The notes beneath the pieces were generated by a model. That model saw only the letters and a list, made by a program, of their open reading frames with translations. It was not told the DNA's origin and searched no databases. Positions 15,057 through 23,933 of a stretch of DNA of 64,000 bases are shown piece after piece (positions within the stretch are counted from its first letter, which is position 1; every line of letters starts with the position of its first letter). The DNA is taken from the NCBI RefSeq assembly GCF_900188125.1, contig NZ_FZOW01000012.1:62001-126000 (forward strand), read 5' to 3'. Made by a program: the position numbers and the translations under genes. This DNA comes from Rhodococcoides kyotonense (lineage in GTDB: Bacteria; Actinomycetota; Actinomycetes; Mycobacteriales; Mycobacteriaceae).

Positions 15057-15499
15057 TAGTCCTTCTGCACGGGGTAGTAGTCGTCGAAACTCGGGAGCGG
15101 GGTTCCGTCGCGCGAGGCGAGAAGGTTGTCGAGGTAGTACTCCCACCCCGGACCGATTTCGCCGATGCCCTCGGTGCTCGGCAGGTGATGGATCAGCGTC
15201 AGAGTGGTGGAGTCGGTGAGCCTGACCTCCAACTGCCACCCTCCCACCGACGCCACGGCCAGCCGGTCGGGCGACTCGCACAGCTCGACGTTCATCTCCA
15301 TCCACGGAGCGCCCTCTTCGAAGCGCATCTGAACACGAATGCTGTTCTCGGACAGCCGCTCCCATGGACCGAACCATCCAGCGGTGCGATCGGACTCGGT
15401 AAGGGTTGCCCACACGTCCTCACGTGGCGCGTCGATCGCCCTGGTGATCTCGAGGTCGACGCCGGTGTCGGTACTGCGAAGAATTCCCACGGGTGTCAT
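15032..15499 (-). CDS. SRPBCC (AHSA1/START-like) domain protein
   Basis: 155 residues matching the SRPBCC/AHA1 fold: the opening LEITRAIDAPREDVWATLT, then WERLSENSIRVQMRFEEG, ending with the helix around HHLPSTEGIGEIGPGWEYYL. Proteins of this fold bind hydrophobic ligands in a deep cavity; the ligand is unknown. The ATG at 15499 fits the usual family N-terminus; the frame is open further upstream but overlaps azlD. It lies 7 bases after the azlD stop, so it may be co-transcribed with azlCD. Confidence 0.8.
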   Translation of the reverse strand: MTPVGILRSTDTGVDLEITRAIDAPREDVWATLTESDRTAGWFGPWERLSENSIRVQMRFEEGAPWMEMNVELCESPDRLAVASVGGWQLEVRLTDSTTLTLIHHLPSTEGIGEIGPGWEYYLDNLLASRDGTPLPSFDDYYPVQKDYYTALSPR

Positions 15500-15506
15500 G
15501 GGGGCA

Positions 15507-15818
15507 TTATGCAACGCCGAGCCACCGGAGCGTCGCAGTTGTGGCTGCCGCCGCGATGACGACTGCGACGAACGGCGCCTTTCGCCACGCCAACACGGCT
15601 GCGACGAGAACCCCGATGGGCAGCGCGAACCCCGCGAACTGTTTGTCGACGACCAATGCGGACGTCGCGACCAGTGCAACGAAGATGACGGCGACCGACA
15701 TCGAGCTGATCTCCTCGACGCGCGCGGGCACGGTGATTCGGCTGCGCACCATCGGTCCGACAATCCGGAACGCCAGAGTGCCGACAGCCAACGCGATCAT
15801 GGGGATCAGGACGCTCAT
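15507..15818 (-). CDS. azlD: AzlD-family branched-chain amino acid exporter subunit
   Basis: 103 residues with about four hydrophobic helices, the typical AzlD size. The start overlaps the azlC stop by 4 bases, as in most azlCD pairs. With AzlC it forms an exporter for branched-chain amino acids or analogues. Confidence 0.86.
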   Translation of the reverse strand: MSVLIPMIALAVGTLAFRIVGPMVRSRITVPARVEEISSMSVAVIFVALVATSALVVDKQFAGFALPIGVLVAAVLAWRKAPFVAVVIAAAATTATLRWLGVA

Positions 15819-16480
15819 CTGCCGACTTTCGCGAGAAGTGGTACCGCCGCCAGAGCCAGTAGCACCGGAACTCCGGGTGGTAGAAATGCTGCCGCAGCGA
15901 CGGCAATCGCAGCACCGACGACGGCAGCACTGCGCGTTGCTTTCTCGCGAAGTGCGGGCATGACGAGTGCGACGATCACCGCCGGGAACGCTGCGTCCAG
16001 TCCGAGCGCGGCGGTGTCGGTGATCGACGTACCGAGAAGCGCACCGCCGAGAACGCCGATGTTCCAGCTGACGAAGAGTCCGATTCCACAGAGCCAGAAC
16101 GATGTTCGACGCGAATGCGGGTCCTTCTCGGCCGTGGTGAAGGCGACTGTCTCGTCGGTGATGAGGTGAGAGCCGACGAGCATTCGCAGCCGGGAGGAGC
16201 CGTCGAACATGTCGCCGATCGAGAAGCCCAGTGGCACGAGCCTGACGTTGACGAGGAGGGCGCTGGCGACCGCTGCGATCGGATTACCGCCTGCCGCAAG
16301 CACACCCACGAGAACGAACTGCGCGGCGCCTGCGAAGACGACCACCGACATGACGACGGGGACCCATAGCGGCAATCCCGTCGACACCGCGATGGCTCCG
16401 AACGAGGCTCCGACGAGCCCGTCCGCGAGGCAGACGAGTGCGATGTCCCGCGAAGCGGGTGTTCGCCAGATCGTACGCAT
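15815..16480 (-). CDS. azlC: AzlC-family branched-chain amino acid exporter subunit
   Basis: 221 residues, polytopic, with the AzlC features GLVGASFGAIAVSTGLPLW, AGAAQFVLVGVLAAGGNP and a conserved LLVNVRLVPLG segment. I use the ATG at 16480; the upstream extension overlaps the divergent regulator gene and has no membrane or family similarity. It forms an operon with azlD and probably the SRPBCC gene, divergent from an XRE-cupin regulator. Confidence 0.87.
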   Translation of the reverse strand: MRTIWRTPASRDIALVCLADGLVGASFGAIAVSTGLPLWVPVVMSVVVFAGAAQFVLVGVLAAGGNPIAAVASALLVNVRLVPLGFSIGDMFDGSSRLRMLVGSHLITDETVAFTTAEKDPHSRRTSFWLCGIGLFVSWNIGVLGGALLGTSITDTAALGLDAAFPAVIVALVMPALREKATRSAAVVGAAIAVAAAAFLPPGVPVLLALAAVPLLAKVGR

Positions 16481-16547
16481 GACCACAATAGTGAACGCCA
16501 AGCCACAGTTCGTCAAGGCGAACGATCGGGCGATAGAATGAACGACC

Positions 16548-17105
16548 ATGACGCAAGGTGCACCGATAGCGGCCATCGCAGCAGCCCTGCAGCGTGAACG
16601 CAAGCGACTGGGTCTATCGCTGGCAGAGGTTGCGCGTCGGGCGAATATTGCCAAGTCGACGCTGTCGCAGCTCGAATCCGGAACCGGAAACCCCAGCGTG
16701 GAGACCCTGTGGGCGCTGAGCGTGACGCTCGAGGTTCCGTTCGCTCAGCTCGTGGAACCGGTGAAGCCGCGGGTGCAGCTGATCCGAGCGGGCGAGGGGC
16801 CGTCGTTCACATCGGACGAAGCGGACTATGTCGCGACGCTCCTCGCGTCGTCCCCGGCGAACGTGCGCCGAGACATCTATCTGGTGAATGCGGAGATCGG
16901 ACGTGCCCGAAACTCGGATCCGCATGCGTCGGGGACCGTCGAACATGTTGTTCTGTCGTCGGGGCGTGCGCTCGTCGGGCCGACCGATGATGCGGTCGAA
17001 CTTCGCCGGGGTGACTACATCGGTTACCCGGGCGACGTCCCTCATGTCTTCGAAGCGTTGGAGCCGAAGACCTCCGCGGTGTTGGTTTCCGAATATCCCT
17101 TGTGA
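16548..17105 (+). CDS. XRE-family regulator with cupin domain
   Basis: 185 residues. An N-terminal Cro/C1-type helix-turn-helix (LSLAEVARRANIAKSTLSQL, 23-42) is joined to a C-terminal cupin (about 110-180, VELRRGDYIGYPGDVPHVF). This architecture is common for regulators of small-molecule transporters. It is divergent from azlC with 67 bases between starts and probably controls it. The stop lies inside palindrome B1. Confidence 0.88.
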   Translation: MTQGAPIAAIAAALQRERKRLGLSLAEVARRANIAKSTLSQLESGTGNPSVETLWALSVTLEVPFAQLVEPVKPRVQLIRAGEGPSFTSDEADYVATLLASSPANVRRDIYLVNAEIGRARNSDPHASGTVEHVVLSSGRALVGPTDDAVELRRGDYIGYPGDVPHVFEALEPKTSAVLVSEYPL

Positions 17106-17141
17106 GTGAAAATGTATAGCGGGCTATACATTTTCACTCAC
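17102..17141. terminator. Palindrome family B, copy 1 (bidirectional terminator)
   Basis: Perfect 19-base arms 17102-17120 and 17123-17141 (GTGAGTGAAAATGTATAGC and its complement). It contains the stop codons of both convergent genes, the XRE regulator and the MFS permease. Both orientations would form an RNA hairpin ending in a U-rich or A-rich tract. Confidence 0.6.
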
Positions 17142-18476
17142 GTGCGGCGAAGCCGCCAACCGCCCACGCAACACGAACAGCAGCACGACGGCCATAGCCA
17201 TGAACCCGCCGACGACCCAGAGACCCGTCTTGGAACTGCCGGTCGTGTCCAGTAGCCACCCCGTCAAGTAGGGCGCGACGAGACCGGCCGACGCGCCGAT
17301 GGTGTTCACCAGCGCGATACCGGCGGCGGCGCCCGCGCCCGTCAGGAATGTCGTCGGGAGGTACCAGAAGACGGGAAGTGCCGAGAAGATGCCGACGGCG
17401 GTGAGCGTGATGACGACCATCGTCATGAACGGCGAATCCATGTACATCGCAACGGGAACGCTCACGGTGGCCAGTGTCGTCGGGATGATGACGTGCCACA
17501 TGCGTTCCTTCAGGCGGTCCGATCGACGTGCCCACAGAATCATCGCTACCGAGGAGATCACGAACGGAACCGCGACGATCAGGCCGTTCTGTGCGATGGA
17601 GAACGTCGTGTCGAACTGCTTCGCGAAGCCCGCGACGATCGTCGGGAGGAAGAAGCTGATCGCGAACAGGCCGTAGCCGATACCGAAGTACGTGACACCG
17701 AGTAGCCACACCGTGGGATTGCGCAGTGAGCTCCGTGCCGAAACATGGCCCTTGTCAGCGGTTTCCGAGTGCTCGCGTTCCATGCGGCGGTCGAGCCACG
17801 TGCGTTCCTCGGACGTCAGCCACTTCGCCTGGCGCGGACGGTCGGTGAGATAGAACCATGCAGCGATACCGAGAAGAACGGTCGGGACGCCCTCGACGAG
17901 GAACATCACTCGCCATCCTTCGAGACCGAACAGGCCGTGCCAGTACTGGATGATCGCCGACGAGATCGGTGCGCCGAGAGCGCTGGACAGCGGCAGGGCC
18001 ACCATGAAGATGCCGACCAGTCGCACGCGAACGGCGCGGGGGAACCAGAACGTCAGGTACAGCATGATGCCGGGAAAGAAGCCGGCTTCGGCGATGCCGA
18101 GTGCCACACGTGCGATGTTCAGCCAGGTCGCGTTGGGGACGAATGCCATGAGCGCAGCAATCAAGCCCCACGACACCAGGATTCGAGCGATCCATCGACG
18201 CGCGCCGAACTTGTGGAGTGCGAGATTGCTGGGAACCTCGAGCAGGATGTAGCCGACGAAGAACAGCCCACTGGCGAGACCGTAGGCGGTCTCGGTCAGC
18301 CCGAGGTCCTCGCTCATGGTCAGCTTCGCGAACGCGATGTTGGTGCGGTCGATGTAGTTCAGGAAGTACGCGAGGCCGAGGAACGGGATCAGGCGCAAGG
18401 CGACCTTGCGCATCACCCGGCTTGCCATCTGATCGTCCGACGCCTGTCCGGCGTGGGAGTGGGTTTGTGACGTCAT
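17124..18476 (-). CDS. MFS transporter, anion:cation symporter family
   Basis: 450 residues with 12 predicted membrane helices and the ACS-family feature FLNYIDRTNIAFAKL near the N-terminus. Relatives import organic acids such as 4-hydroxybenzoate, tartrate or phthalate. It is divergent from the PucR-type regulator, with a CRP-like site and the TTTCCTCTTTTTGTCG motif in the shared promoter. It is therefore probably the uptake system for the substrate of the catabolic locus that follows. The last residues are encoded by palindrome B1. Confidence 0.85.
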   Translation of the reverse strand: MTSQTHSHAGQASDDQMASRVMRKVALRLIPFLGLAYFLNYIDRTNIAFAKLTMSEDLGLTETAYGLASGLFFVGYILLEVPSNLALHKFGARRWIARILVSWGLIAALMAFVPNATWLNIARVALGIAEAGFFPGIMLYLTFWFPRAVRVRLVGIFMVALPLSSALGAPISSAIIQYWHGLFGLEGWRVMFLVEGVPTVLLGIAAWFYLTDRPRQAKWLTSEERTWLDRRMEREHSETADKGHVSARSSLRNPTVWLLGVTYFGIGYGLFAISFFLPTIVAGFAKQFDTTFSIAQNGLIVAVPFVISSVAMILWARRSDRLKERMWHVIIPTTLATVSVPVAMYMDSPFMTMVVITLTAVGIFSALPVFWYLPTTFLTGAGAAAGIALVNTIGASAGLVAPYLTGWLLDTTGSSKTGLWVVGGFMAMAVVLLFVLRGRLAASPHVSENV

Positions 18477-18540
18477 CGCGCTCCAGTCTCGAGGTCGGAA
18501 CCCGTCGATTCTGTGGCGGGCTCACATACCTTGCATCCAT

Positions 18541-18556
18541 AGTGACCTGAGTCACG
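18541..18556. promoter_or_regulatory. CRP/GlxR-like site, copy 1
   Basis: AGTGACCTGAGTCACG has the GTGA-N6-TCAC core of CRP/GlxR sites and is identical at 14 of 16 positions to 21144-21159. It lies in the divergent promoter of the MFS and regulator genes, which suggests catabolite control. Confidence 0.45.
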
Positions 18557-18586
18557 ACAGTTCGTTGACGAAGGCTCGACCGACAG

Positions 18587-18602
18587 TTTCCTCTTTTTGT
18601 CG
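18587..18602. promoter_or_regulatory. Repeated operator motif, copy 1
   Basis: TTTCCTCTTTTTGTCG, 25 bases upstream of the regulator ATG. The same motif occurs twice as an inverted repeat in the thiolase/alcohol dehydrogenase promoter (20999-21067). It is the likely binding site of the PucR-type regulator encoded next to it. Confidence 0.55.
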
Positions 18603-18627
18603 AAACGGCTGTGAGTACGCTCAGCCC

Positions 18628-19839
18628 ATGTCGAGGGACAGTGTGCAAGCCATCGTCGACCGGTTCGGTGACGAGCTCGGTCGCAGCGTCGTGGTCAACG
18701 ATCCACAGGTCAGAATGTTGTTCGCCAGCAGGCATTTCGGCGACGAGGACCCGGTGCGCATCAGGGCGATGCTGAACCGCGACGCCGGGAGCGAGGCCAT
18801 CGGACATCTCCTCGCCAGCGGTATCAATCAATGGTCGACGCCGGGGCGTATCGCCGGCTCGGAGGCACTCGGACTCCACTCACGAGCGGGTGTGCCCATT
18901 CGGTGGAGGGGTGAGGTTCTCGGGCAGATCCTCGTGATCGATGCTGACGGTGGCGTGACCGAGACGGAGCTCGCGCGGATCGGTGAGGTAGCCGCGGAGA
19001 TCGCACCGCTCATGGTCGCCGATCGGACGTCGGAGGATTCCACGCAGTCGGAGGCCCTCGTCACGGCCGCGCTCGGCATCGACGAGGGCACTCGGGAGTC
19101 CGCGCTGGCGGAACTCGTGGTGCAACCGGGCCCCGTTCGGGTGGTCACGCTGGTTCTCCATCACGGCACCGACCCGGATCTGACGTCGATCGCCCTGCGG
19201 CATGCGCTCGTCGCCGCGCGTTCGCGCAGTCGGGGTGACGCGCTGATCGCCGTCGACGGAGCGTCGGGCCATCTCGTGTATCTCGCGACGGCTGCACGCG
19301 ACGTCGCCGCCGTCGTCACGGAGGCCCGTGTGATGGCGCGGGATGCCGCAGACGTCGCCGGTCGTGGTGCGTCCATCACGGCAGGTGTCGGCGCCGAGGC
19401 ATCAGGATTCCCCGACGCCTGGCATTCGGCTCGCCAAGCCGGACTTGCCGCGTCGATCGCATGGCGCGTCGGGCAGGATTCCGTGGTGGCGTGGGAGCAC
19501 GCAGGCGTACTCGGTGTGCTGGCGCGTGTCCCCAAGTCCGCGTGGGACATCACCGCCGTGCCCGACGAGTTGCGCCGACTCGCCGAGGCAGATCGATCGG
19601 GCCGATTGCTCGAGACGCTGCGTGCATTCCTCGACCACGCCGGTTCCGGTCCCGCCGCGGCCGAGGCTTTGTTCATTCACAGGACCACGCTGTACTACCG
19701 GCTCGACCGGATCCGCGACGCCATAGGCGTCGATCTCGACGACGGGACCGTGCGGCTGAATCTGCACCTCGGATTACGCGTCGCCGATCTCATGCGTGCC
19801 GAAGGGATCGAGCCGTTTCCCAAGATCAGCTCGCGGTGA
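18628..19839 (+). CDS. PucR/CdaR-family transcriptional regulator
   Basis: 403 residues. The N-terminal half looks like a small-molecule sensing domain (AGVPIRWRGEVLGQILVID), and the C-terminal 60 residues are the PucR helix-turn-helix (AAEALFIHRTTLYYRLDRIR). The ATG at 18628 is preferred; a longer reading crosses the operator motif. It sits between the permease and the catabolic genes, and the repeated TTTCCTCTTTTTGTCG motif marks promoters it probably controls. The inducer is unknown. Its end overlaps the convergent alcohol dehydrogenase gene by 14 bases. Confidence 0.85.
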   Translation: MSRDSVQAIVDRFGDELGRSVVVNDPQVRMLFASRHFGDEDPVRIRAMLNRDAGSEAIGHLLASGINQWSTPGRIAGSEALGLHSRAGVPIRWRGEVLGQILVIDADGGVTETELARIGEVAAEIAPLMVADRTSEDSTQSEALVTAALGIDEGTRESALAELVVQPGPVRVVTLVLHHGTDPDLTSIALRHALVAARSRSRGDALIAVDGASGHLVYLATAARDVAAVVTEARVMARDAADVAGRGASITAGVGAEASGFPDAWHSARQAGLAASIAWRVGQDSVVAWEHAGVLGVLARVPKSAWDITAVPDELRRLAEADRSGRLLETLRAFLDHAGSGPAAAEALFIHRTTLYYRLDRIRDAIGVDLDDGTVRLNLHLGLRVADLMRAEGIEPFPKISSR

Positions 19840-20902
19840 GCACTTTCGAGCGCAGTTCCTGCGGAACACCGTGTGGATAGAGGACGACCTTGCACGCGTC
19901 GCCGGTCAACAGGTCGATCGCACTCTCGACGTCTTCCAGTTCCATGCGGTGAGACACCAGGCGTGAGAGATCGACGTGACCCGATGCCACCAGTGCCGAG
20001 AGCTCGGTCCACGAGTTCCAGATCCGACGACCGAAGCTGCCCTTCAGCGTGAGCCCACGGCTGATCAGGTGCCGGGTTGCACTCAGTTCGACCGGCCTCG
20101 AGGTGAGGCCTACGCTGACGACGGTCCCTTCCCGCCTCGCCGCGTCCAGTCCTGCTTCGAGTGCAGGGAGGGCGCCCGAGCATTCGAGCACGAGGTCGAC
20201 GCCTTCCGCCGGTCCCGTCAGGTCACGCACGCGCTCGATGAGCCCGCCACCTGCAGGAACCACGGTTGCGCCGAGTTCGGCCGCCATCGCGGCTCTGTGT
20301 GGATTCGGTTCGACGACAAGTACATTCGCGCCTCGTGCCCGCGCGATCTGCAGAGCCGCGAGGCCGATCGGTCCCGCACCGCTGACCAGCACGTGCGCGC
20401 CGTCGAGGTTCAGCTCACTGCGCTGTATCGCATGCATCGCACTTCCCGACGGTTCGAGCAAGGCCGCCGCTTCGAGGGACAGCTCGTCGGGCAGTCGAAA
20501 GCAGGTCGACGCGGGCACGACGAGACGTTCGGCGAAGGCGCCGTCGATCGTCAGTCCGAGCAGGTCCATCCGCAGGCAGTTGTGCGCGTTGCCGCGTCGG
20601 CATTGGTAGCAGTCGAGGCACGCGACATGGGTTTCGACGGCGACGCGGTCACCCTGGCGTAGCGACGGCACGTCGCTACCCACCTCGATGACAATGCCCG
20701 CACACTCGTGACCGGTCACGACGGGTAGCCGCAGCCCGAGATCCCGCACGGCGGGCCCGTACTCGAAGGTCTCGCGGTCGGTGCCGCAGACGGACACTGC
20801 GCCGACGTCGATCCGCACCTGATCCGGGTCGAGAGGCCGATCGGGCAGGTCGTTCACCAGGTCGAATCCTGGTTTCGGCTCGGTCTTGAGCACAGCTCGC
20901 AC
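19826..20902 (-). CDS. Zinc-binding alcohol dehydrogenase (medium-chain)
   Basis: 358 residues of the medium-chain dehydrogenase family, closest in pattern to threonine or sorbitol dehydrogenases. Catalytic zinc ligands appear in SVCGTDRE and GHECAG. The four structural-zinc cysteines are in CLDCYQCRRGNAHNC. The NAD-binding motif is GAGPIGLAAL. The GTG at 20902 has GAGAGG 7 bases upstream; a longer frame through the promoter was rejected. It is divergent from the thiolase operon across a promoter with two inverted copies of the repeated motif, so it belongs to the same pathway, oxidising an alcohol or hydroxy acid intermediate. Confidence 0.87.
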   Translation of the reverse strand: MRAVLKTEPKPGFDLVNDLPDRPLDPDQVRIDVGAVSVCGTDRETFEYGPAVRDLGLRLPVVTGHECAGIVIEVGSDVPSLRQGDRVAVETHVACLDCYQCRRGNAHNCLRMDLLGLTIDGAFAERLVVPASTCFRLPDELSLEAAALLEPSGSAMHAIQRSELNLDGAHVLVSGAGPIGLAALQIARARGANVLVVEPNPHRAAMAAELGATVVPAGGGLIERVRDLTGPAEGVDLVLECSGALPALEAGLDAARREGTVVSVGLTSRPVELSATRHLISRGLTLKGSFGRRIWNSWTELSALVASGHVDLSRLVSHRMELEDVESAIDLLTGDACKVVLYPHGVPQELRSKVLTAS

Positions 20903-20998
20903 GGTCAGGCCTCTCGCTCTGCGGTCGGGTGGTGCGCCCAGTCTGTGCGTGACGCCGATCACGCTGCATCGGGCCGAGAGTGAGGAAACGAGGCGGGC

Positions 20999-21067
20999 TT
21001 TCCTCTTTCTGTCGCATATGAGTGGAGCCTGCGGAACGACCACAGGCGTTTGCGACAAAAAGAGGAA
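20999..21067. promoter_or_regulatory. Inverted pair of the repeated operator motif
   Basis: TTCCTCTTTCTGTCGCA (21000-21016) and TGCGACAAAAAGAGGAA (21051-21067) are reverse complements at 16 of 17 positions, 34 bases apart. Both match the motif at 18587-18602. They lie between the divergent alcohol dehydrogenase and thiolase genes and suit binding of a regulator dimer or tetramer with DNA looping. Confidence 0.6.
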
Positions 21068-21143
21068 TCGAGAGCGTGTGTCCTCGTCGGCGGGTGGTTC
21101 CTCGAAGGGTGCCCGGTCCAGAACCATGGCTCAGCGTGGGGAA

Positions 21144-21159
21144 GTGACCTGCCTCACGT
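21144..21159. promoter_or_regulatory. CRP/GlxR-like site, copy 2
   Basis: AGTGACCTGCCTCACG, GTGA-N6-TCAC core, 21 bases before the thiolase GTG. It is near-identical to 18541-18556, pointing to shared carbon-source control of the permease/regulator and the catabolic operon. Confidence 0.45.
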
Positions 21160-21180
21160 ACGACGAGGAGAGGAAGCCAC

Positions 21181-22350
21181 GTGACCGCACCGCACATCAT
21201 CGGCTGGGCGCACACCAAGTTCGGAAAGAGCGAGAGTCCCGACGTCGAAGCACTGATCGCGGAAGTATCGGCCGCGGCCCTCGCCGACGCGGGCGTCGAC
21301 GCGAACGACGTCGACCTCGTCACCGTCGGCGTGTTCAACAACGGCTTCTCGAAGCAGGGCTTCGAAGGCGCACTCGTCGGCGCCGGACAACCGGGTCTCG
21401 CGTTGGTCCCGTCGATCCACGTCGAAAACGCATGTTCGACGGGTAGTGCCGCCCTCTTCACCGCCCTCGACACCCTGCAGGCAGGCCGCGGCCGCATCGC
21501 CCTCGTCGTCGGCGCCGAGAAGATGACCGCCACACCGAACGACGAGATCAACGACATCCTGCTCGCCGGCTGCCACCGTGCGTCCGAGTCGCACATGGGC
21601 AGCTTTGCGGGAGTCTTCGCCGATCTCGCCGACCAATACGCGGCCCGCTACGGCGATCCGCACGATTCGATGGCCCGCATCGCCGCCAAGAATCACCGCA
21701 ACGGCGTCGACAATCCGTTCGCGCATATGCGTCGGGACTACGGGTTCGACTTCTGCGCATCGCCGTCGGAGAAGAACCCGACTGTGGTCGGACGGCTTCT
21801 GCGTACGGACTGCTCGCTGGTGTCCGACGGCGCAGCCGCGCTGGTGGTCGCGCTACCCGATGTCGCGTCCACAGCGCGACGTTCCGTCCGCATCGTCGGC
21901 CGTGCTCAGGCGAACGACCACCTGGCGATCGCACGTCGCGCGGACGCAATGGCGTTCGACGGTGCGGCTCGTGCGTTCCGTGCCGCTCTTGCAGACGCCG
22001 ATGTGACACTCGACGACCTGGATCTCCTCGAGACTCACGACTGCTTCACCATCGCAGAGTTGTTGCAGTACGAGGCATTCGGACTGGCGGACCCGGGTAA
22101 GGGAGCGTCGGTGTTGGCAGAGGGACGCACCGAACGCGACGGCATCCTCCCCGTCAACCGTTCCGGCGGATTGAAGGCCAAGGGTCATCCCCTGGGCGCG
22201 ACCGGGGTGTCCCAACACGTCATGGCCGCACTGCAATTGACCGGCGAGGCCGGAGACATGCAATTGCCGACGGCCGATCGTGCTGCCGTGTTCAACATGG
22301 GCGGCGCGGCTGTCGCCAATTACGCAACTGTTCTGGAGGCAACGCGATGA
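21181..22350 (+). CDS. Thiolase-family protein (SCP2-type acetyl-CoA acyltransferase)
   Basis: 389 residues of the SCPx/type II thiolase branch. The acylated cysteine is C85 (VENACSTGSA). Later motifs are HDCFTIAEL, which replaces the usual NEAF, and the C-terminal GGLKAKGHPLGATG. The enzyme cleaves a 3-ketoacyl-CoA or performs a related Claisen step. The GTG start is supported by GAGGAGAGG 7 bases upstream. It is first gene of a tightly overlapping five-gene operon, joined to the acyl-CoA ligase by ATGA. Confidence 0.9.
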   Translation: MTAPHIIGWAHTKFGKSESPDVEALIAEVSAAALADAGVDANDVDLVTVGVFNNGFSKQGFEGALVGAGQPGLALVPSIHVENACSTGSAALFTALDTLQAGRGRIALVVGAEKMTATPNDEINDILLAGCHRASESHMGSFAGVFADLADQYAARYGDPHDSMARIAAKNHRNGVDNPFAHMRRDYGFDFCASPSEKNPTVVGRLLRTDCSLVSDGAAALVVALPDVASTARRSVRIVGRAQANDHLAIARRADAMAFDGAARAFRAALADADVTLDDLDLLETHDCFTIAELLQYEAFGLADPGKGASVLAEGRTERDGILPVNRSGGLKAKGHPLGATGVSQHVMAALQLTGEAGDMQLPTADRAAVFNMGGAAVANYATVLEATR

Positions 22351-23933
22351 CCACGACGCGCAGAGCGGTCAACCTGGCCGAGATTCTGGCCCAGACGGCG
22401 CGACGGCTCCCCGACGGCGCCGCCGTTGTGCATGGTGAATCACGCTGGACCTGGCGGCAATTGAACGAGAAGGTCGATTCTCTCGCGGCCGAACTGACGC
22501 GGCGCGGAGTTGCGAAAGGCGACGTCGTCCTGATCGACAGCCCCAATCATCCGGAGTTCATCACCTCGATGTTCGCCACCTGGCGCATCGGAGCTGTTCT
22601 CGCACCGGTCAATTCCCGTCTGCACGACGACGACGTCGTCGTGATCGCCGGAGTGTGTCGCCCTGTCGTCGTGATCGGGCACTCGTCGACGCGCTCGCAT
22701 GTCGCGGCCATTCGGGGAGCGCATGAGCTCGCCGGTGGTGTGCTGTGGATCGAGGGCGACGGCGACGACGCGATATCGGCTGTGCCGTCGGGAATTCCGG
22801 CTGCGGTGTCGACATGGGAGGGTGACCCGGCGTGGTACTTCTTCACGTCCGGTACCAGCGGAACGCCCAAGGCTGCGATCCTCACTCATGATCAGCTCGG
22901 GTTCGTCATCAACAACCACCTCGCCGATCTGATGCCGACGACCGATGAAGGCCACGCGTCGCTCGTCGTCGCACCGTTGTCTCATGGGGCGGGCATGCAT
23001 ATGCTGCCGCAGGTCGCGCGCGGTGCGACGACGGTACTCCCGTCGTCGAACAGTCTGGATCCCGCCGAAGTATGGTCGCTCGTCGAATCCGAGCGCGTGA
23101 CCAACATGTTCACCGTTCCGACGATTCTCAAGGTGCTCGTGGACCACGAGTCGGTTGCTGCACACGATCATTCGTCGCTGCAGTACGTCATCTACGCCGG
23201 CGCGCCGATGTACACGGCGGATCAGGAGCGGGCGCGTCGCATCCTCGGTGAAGTACTGGTGCAGTACTACGGTCTCGCAGAGGTGACGGGCAACATCACG
23301 GTACTTCCGAGTCGTGAACACGGACGTCCTGTGCCCGAGGGGTTTTCGGCCGGAACGTGCGGCTTCCCGCGCACCGGCATGATCGTCAGCGCCCAGGACG
23401 ACTCGGGTGCCGAAGTACCTGCCGGCGAGATCGGCGAGCTGTGCGTCGCCGGGCCCGCCGTGTTCGCCGGATATCTGAACAATCCGAAGGCTGATGCAGA
23501 TGCATTCCGGGACGGCTGGTTTCGCACCGGCGATCTCGGTGTCGTCGATGCAGACGGTTATGTCTACGTCACCGGCCGGTCGTCGGACATGTACATCTCG
23601 GGCGGCTCCAACATTCACCCACGCGACATCGAGGAGAAGATCCTCACTCACGGGGCGATCGACGAAGTCGCGGTACTCGGCGTGCCCGACCCGAAGTGGG
23701 GCGAGGTAGGCGTCGCCATTTGTGTTCTCGCCAAGGGGAACTCGGTGACCGCCGAGGAGTTGACCACGTGGCTCGGCGAGAAGATGGCACGCTACAAACT
23801 TCCCCGCCACATCCTGTTCTGGGATGCATTGCCCAAATCCGGTTACGGCAAGATCGTCAAACGCACTATTCGCGACGAGCTCGCCGCTCGTGAATGGGGG
23901 CCCTACGCACCGGTATTGGAAGGTGCATCATGA
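22347..23933 (+). CDS. AMP-dependent acyl-CoA synthetase
   Basis: 528 residues of the ANL superfamily. The ATP-binding loop is FFTSGTSGTPKAA; further motifs are YYGLAEVTG and RTGDLG. The catalytic lysine of the C-terminal lid is in KSGYGKIVK. It activates a carboxylic acid as its CoA thioester, presumably the first committed step of the pathway completed by the neighbouring thiolase. Start and stop overlap the genes on both sides by 4 bases. Confidence 0.92.
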   Translation: MTTTRRAVNLAEILAQTARRLPDGAAVVHGESRWTWRQLNEKVDSLAAELTRRGVAKGDVVLIDSPNHPEFITSMFATWRIGAVLAPVNSRLHDDDVVVIAGVCRPVVVIGHSSTRSHVAAIRGAHELAGGVLWIEGDGDDAISAVPSGIPAAVSTWEGDPAWYFFTSGTSGTPKAAILTHDQLGFVINNHLADLMPTTDEGHASLVVAPLSHGAGMHMLPQVARGATTVLPSSNSLDPAEVWSLVESERVTNMFTVPTILKVLVDHESVAAHDHSSLQYVIYAGAPMYTADQERARRILGEVLVQYYGLAEVTGNITVLPSREHGRPVPEGFSAGTCGFPRTGMIVSAQDDSGAEVPAGEIGELCVAGPAVFAGYLNNPKADADAFRDGWFRTGDLGVVDADGYVYVTGRSSDMYISGGSNIHPRDIEEKILTHGAIDEVAVLGVPDPKWGEVGVAICVLAKGNSVTAEELTTWLGEKMARYKLPRHILFWDALPKSGYGKIVKRTIRDELAAREWGPYAPVLEGAS

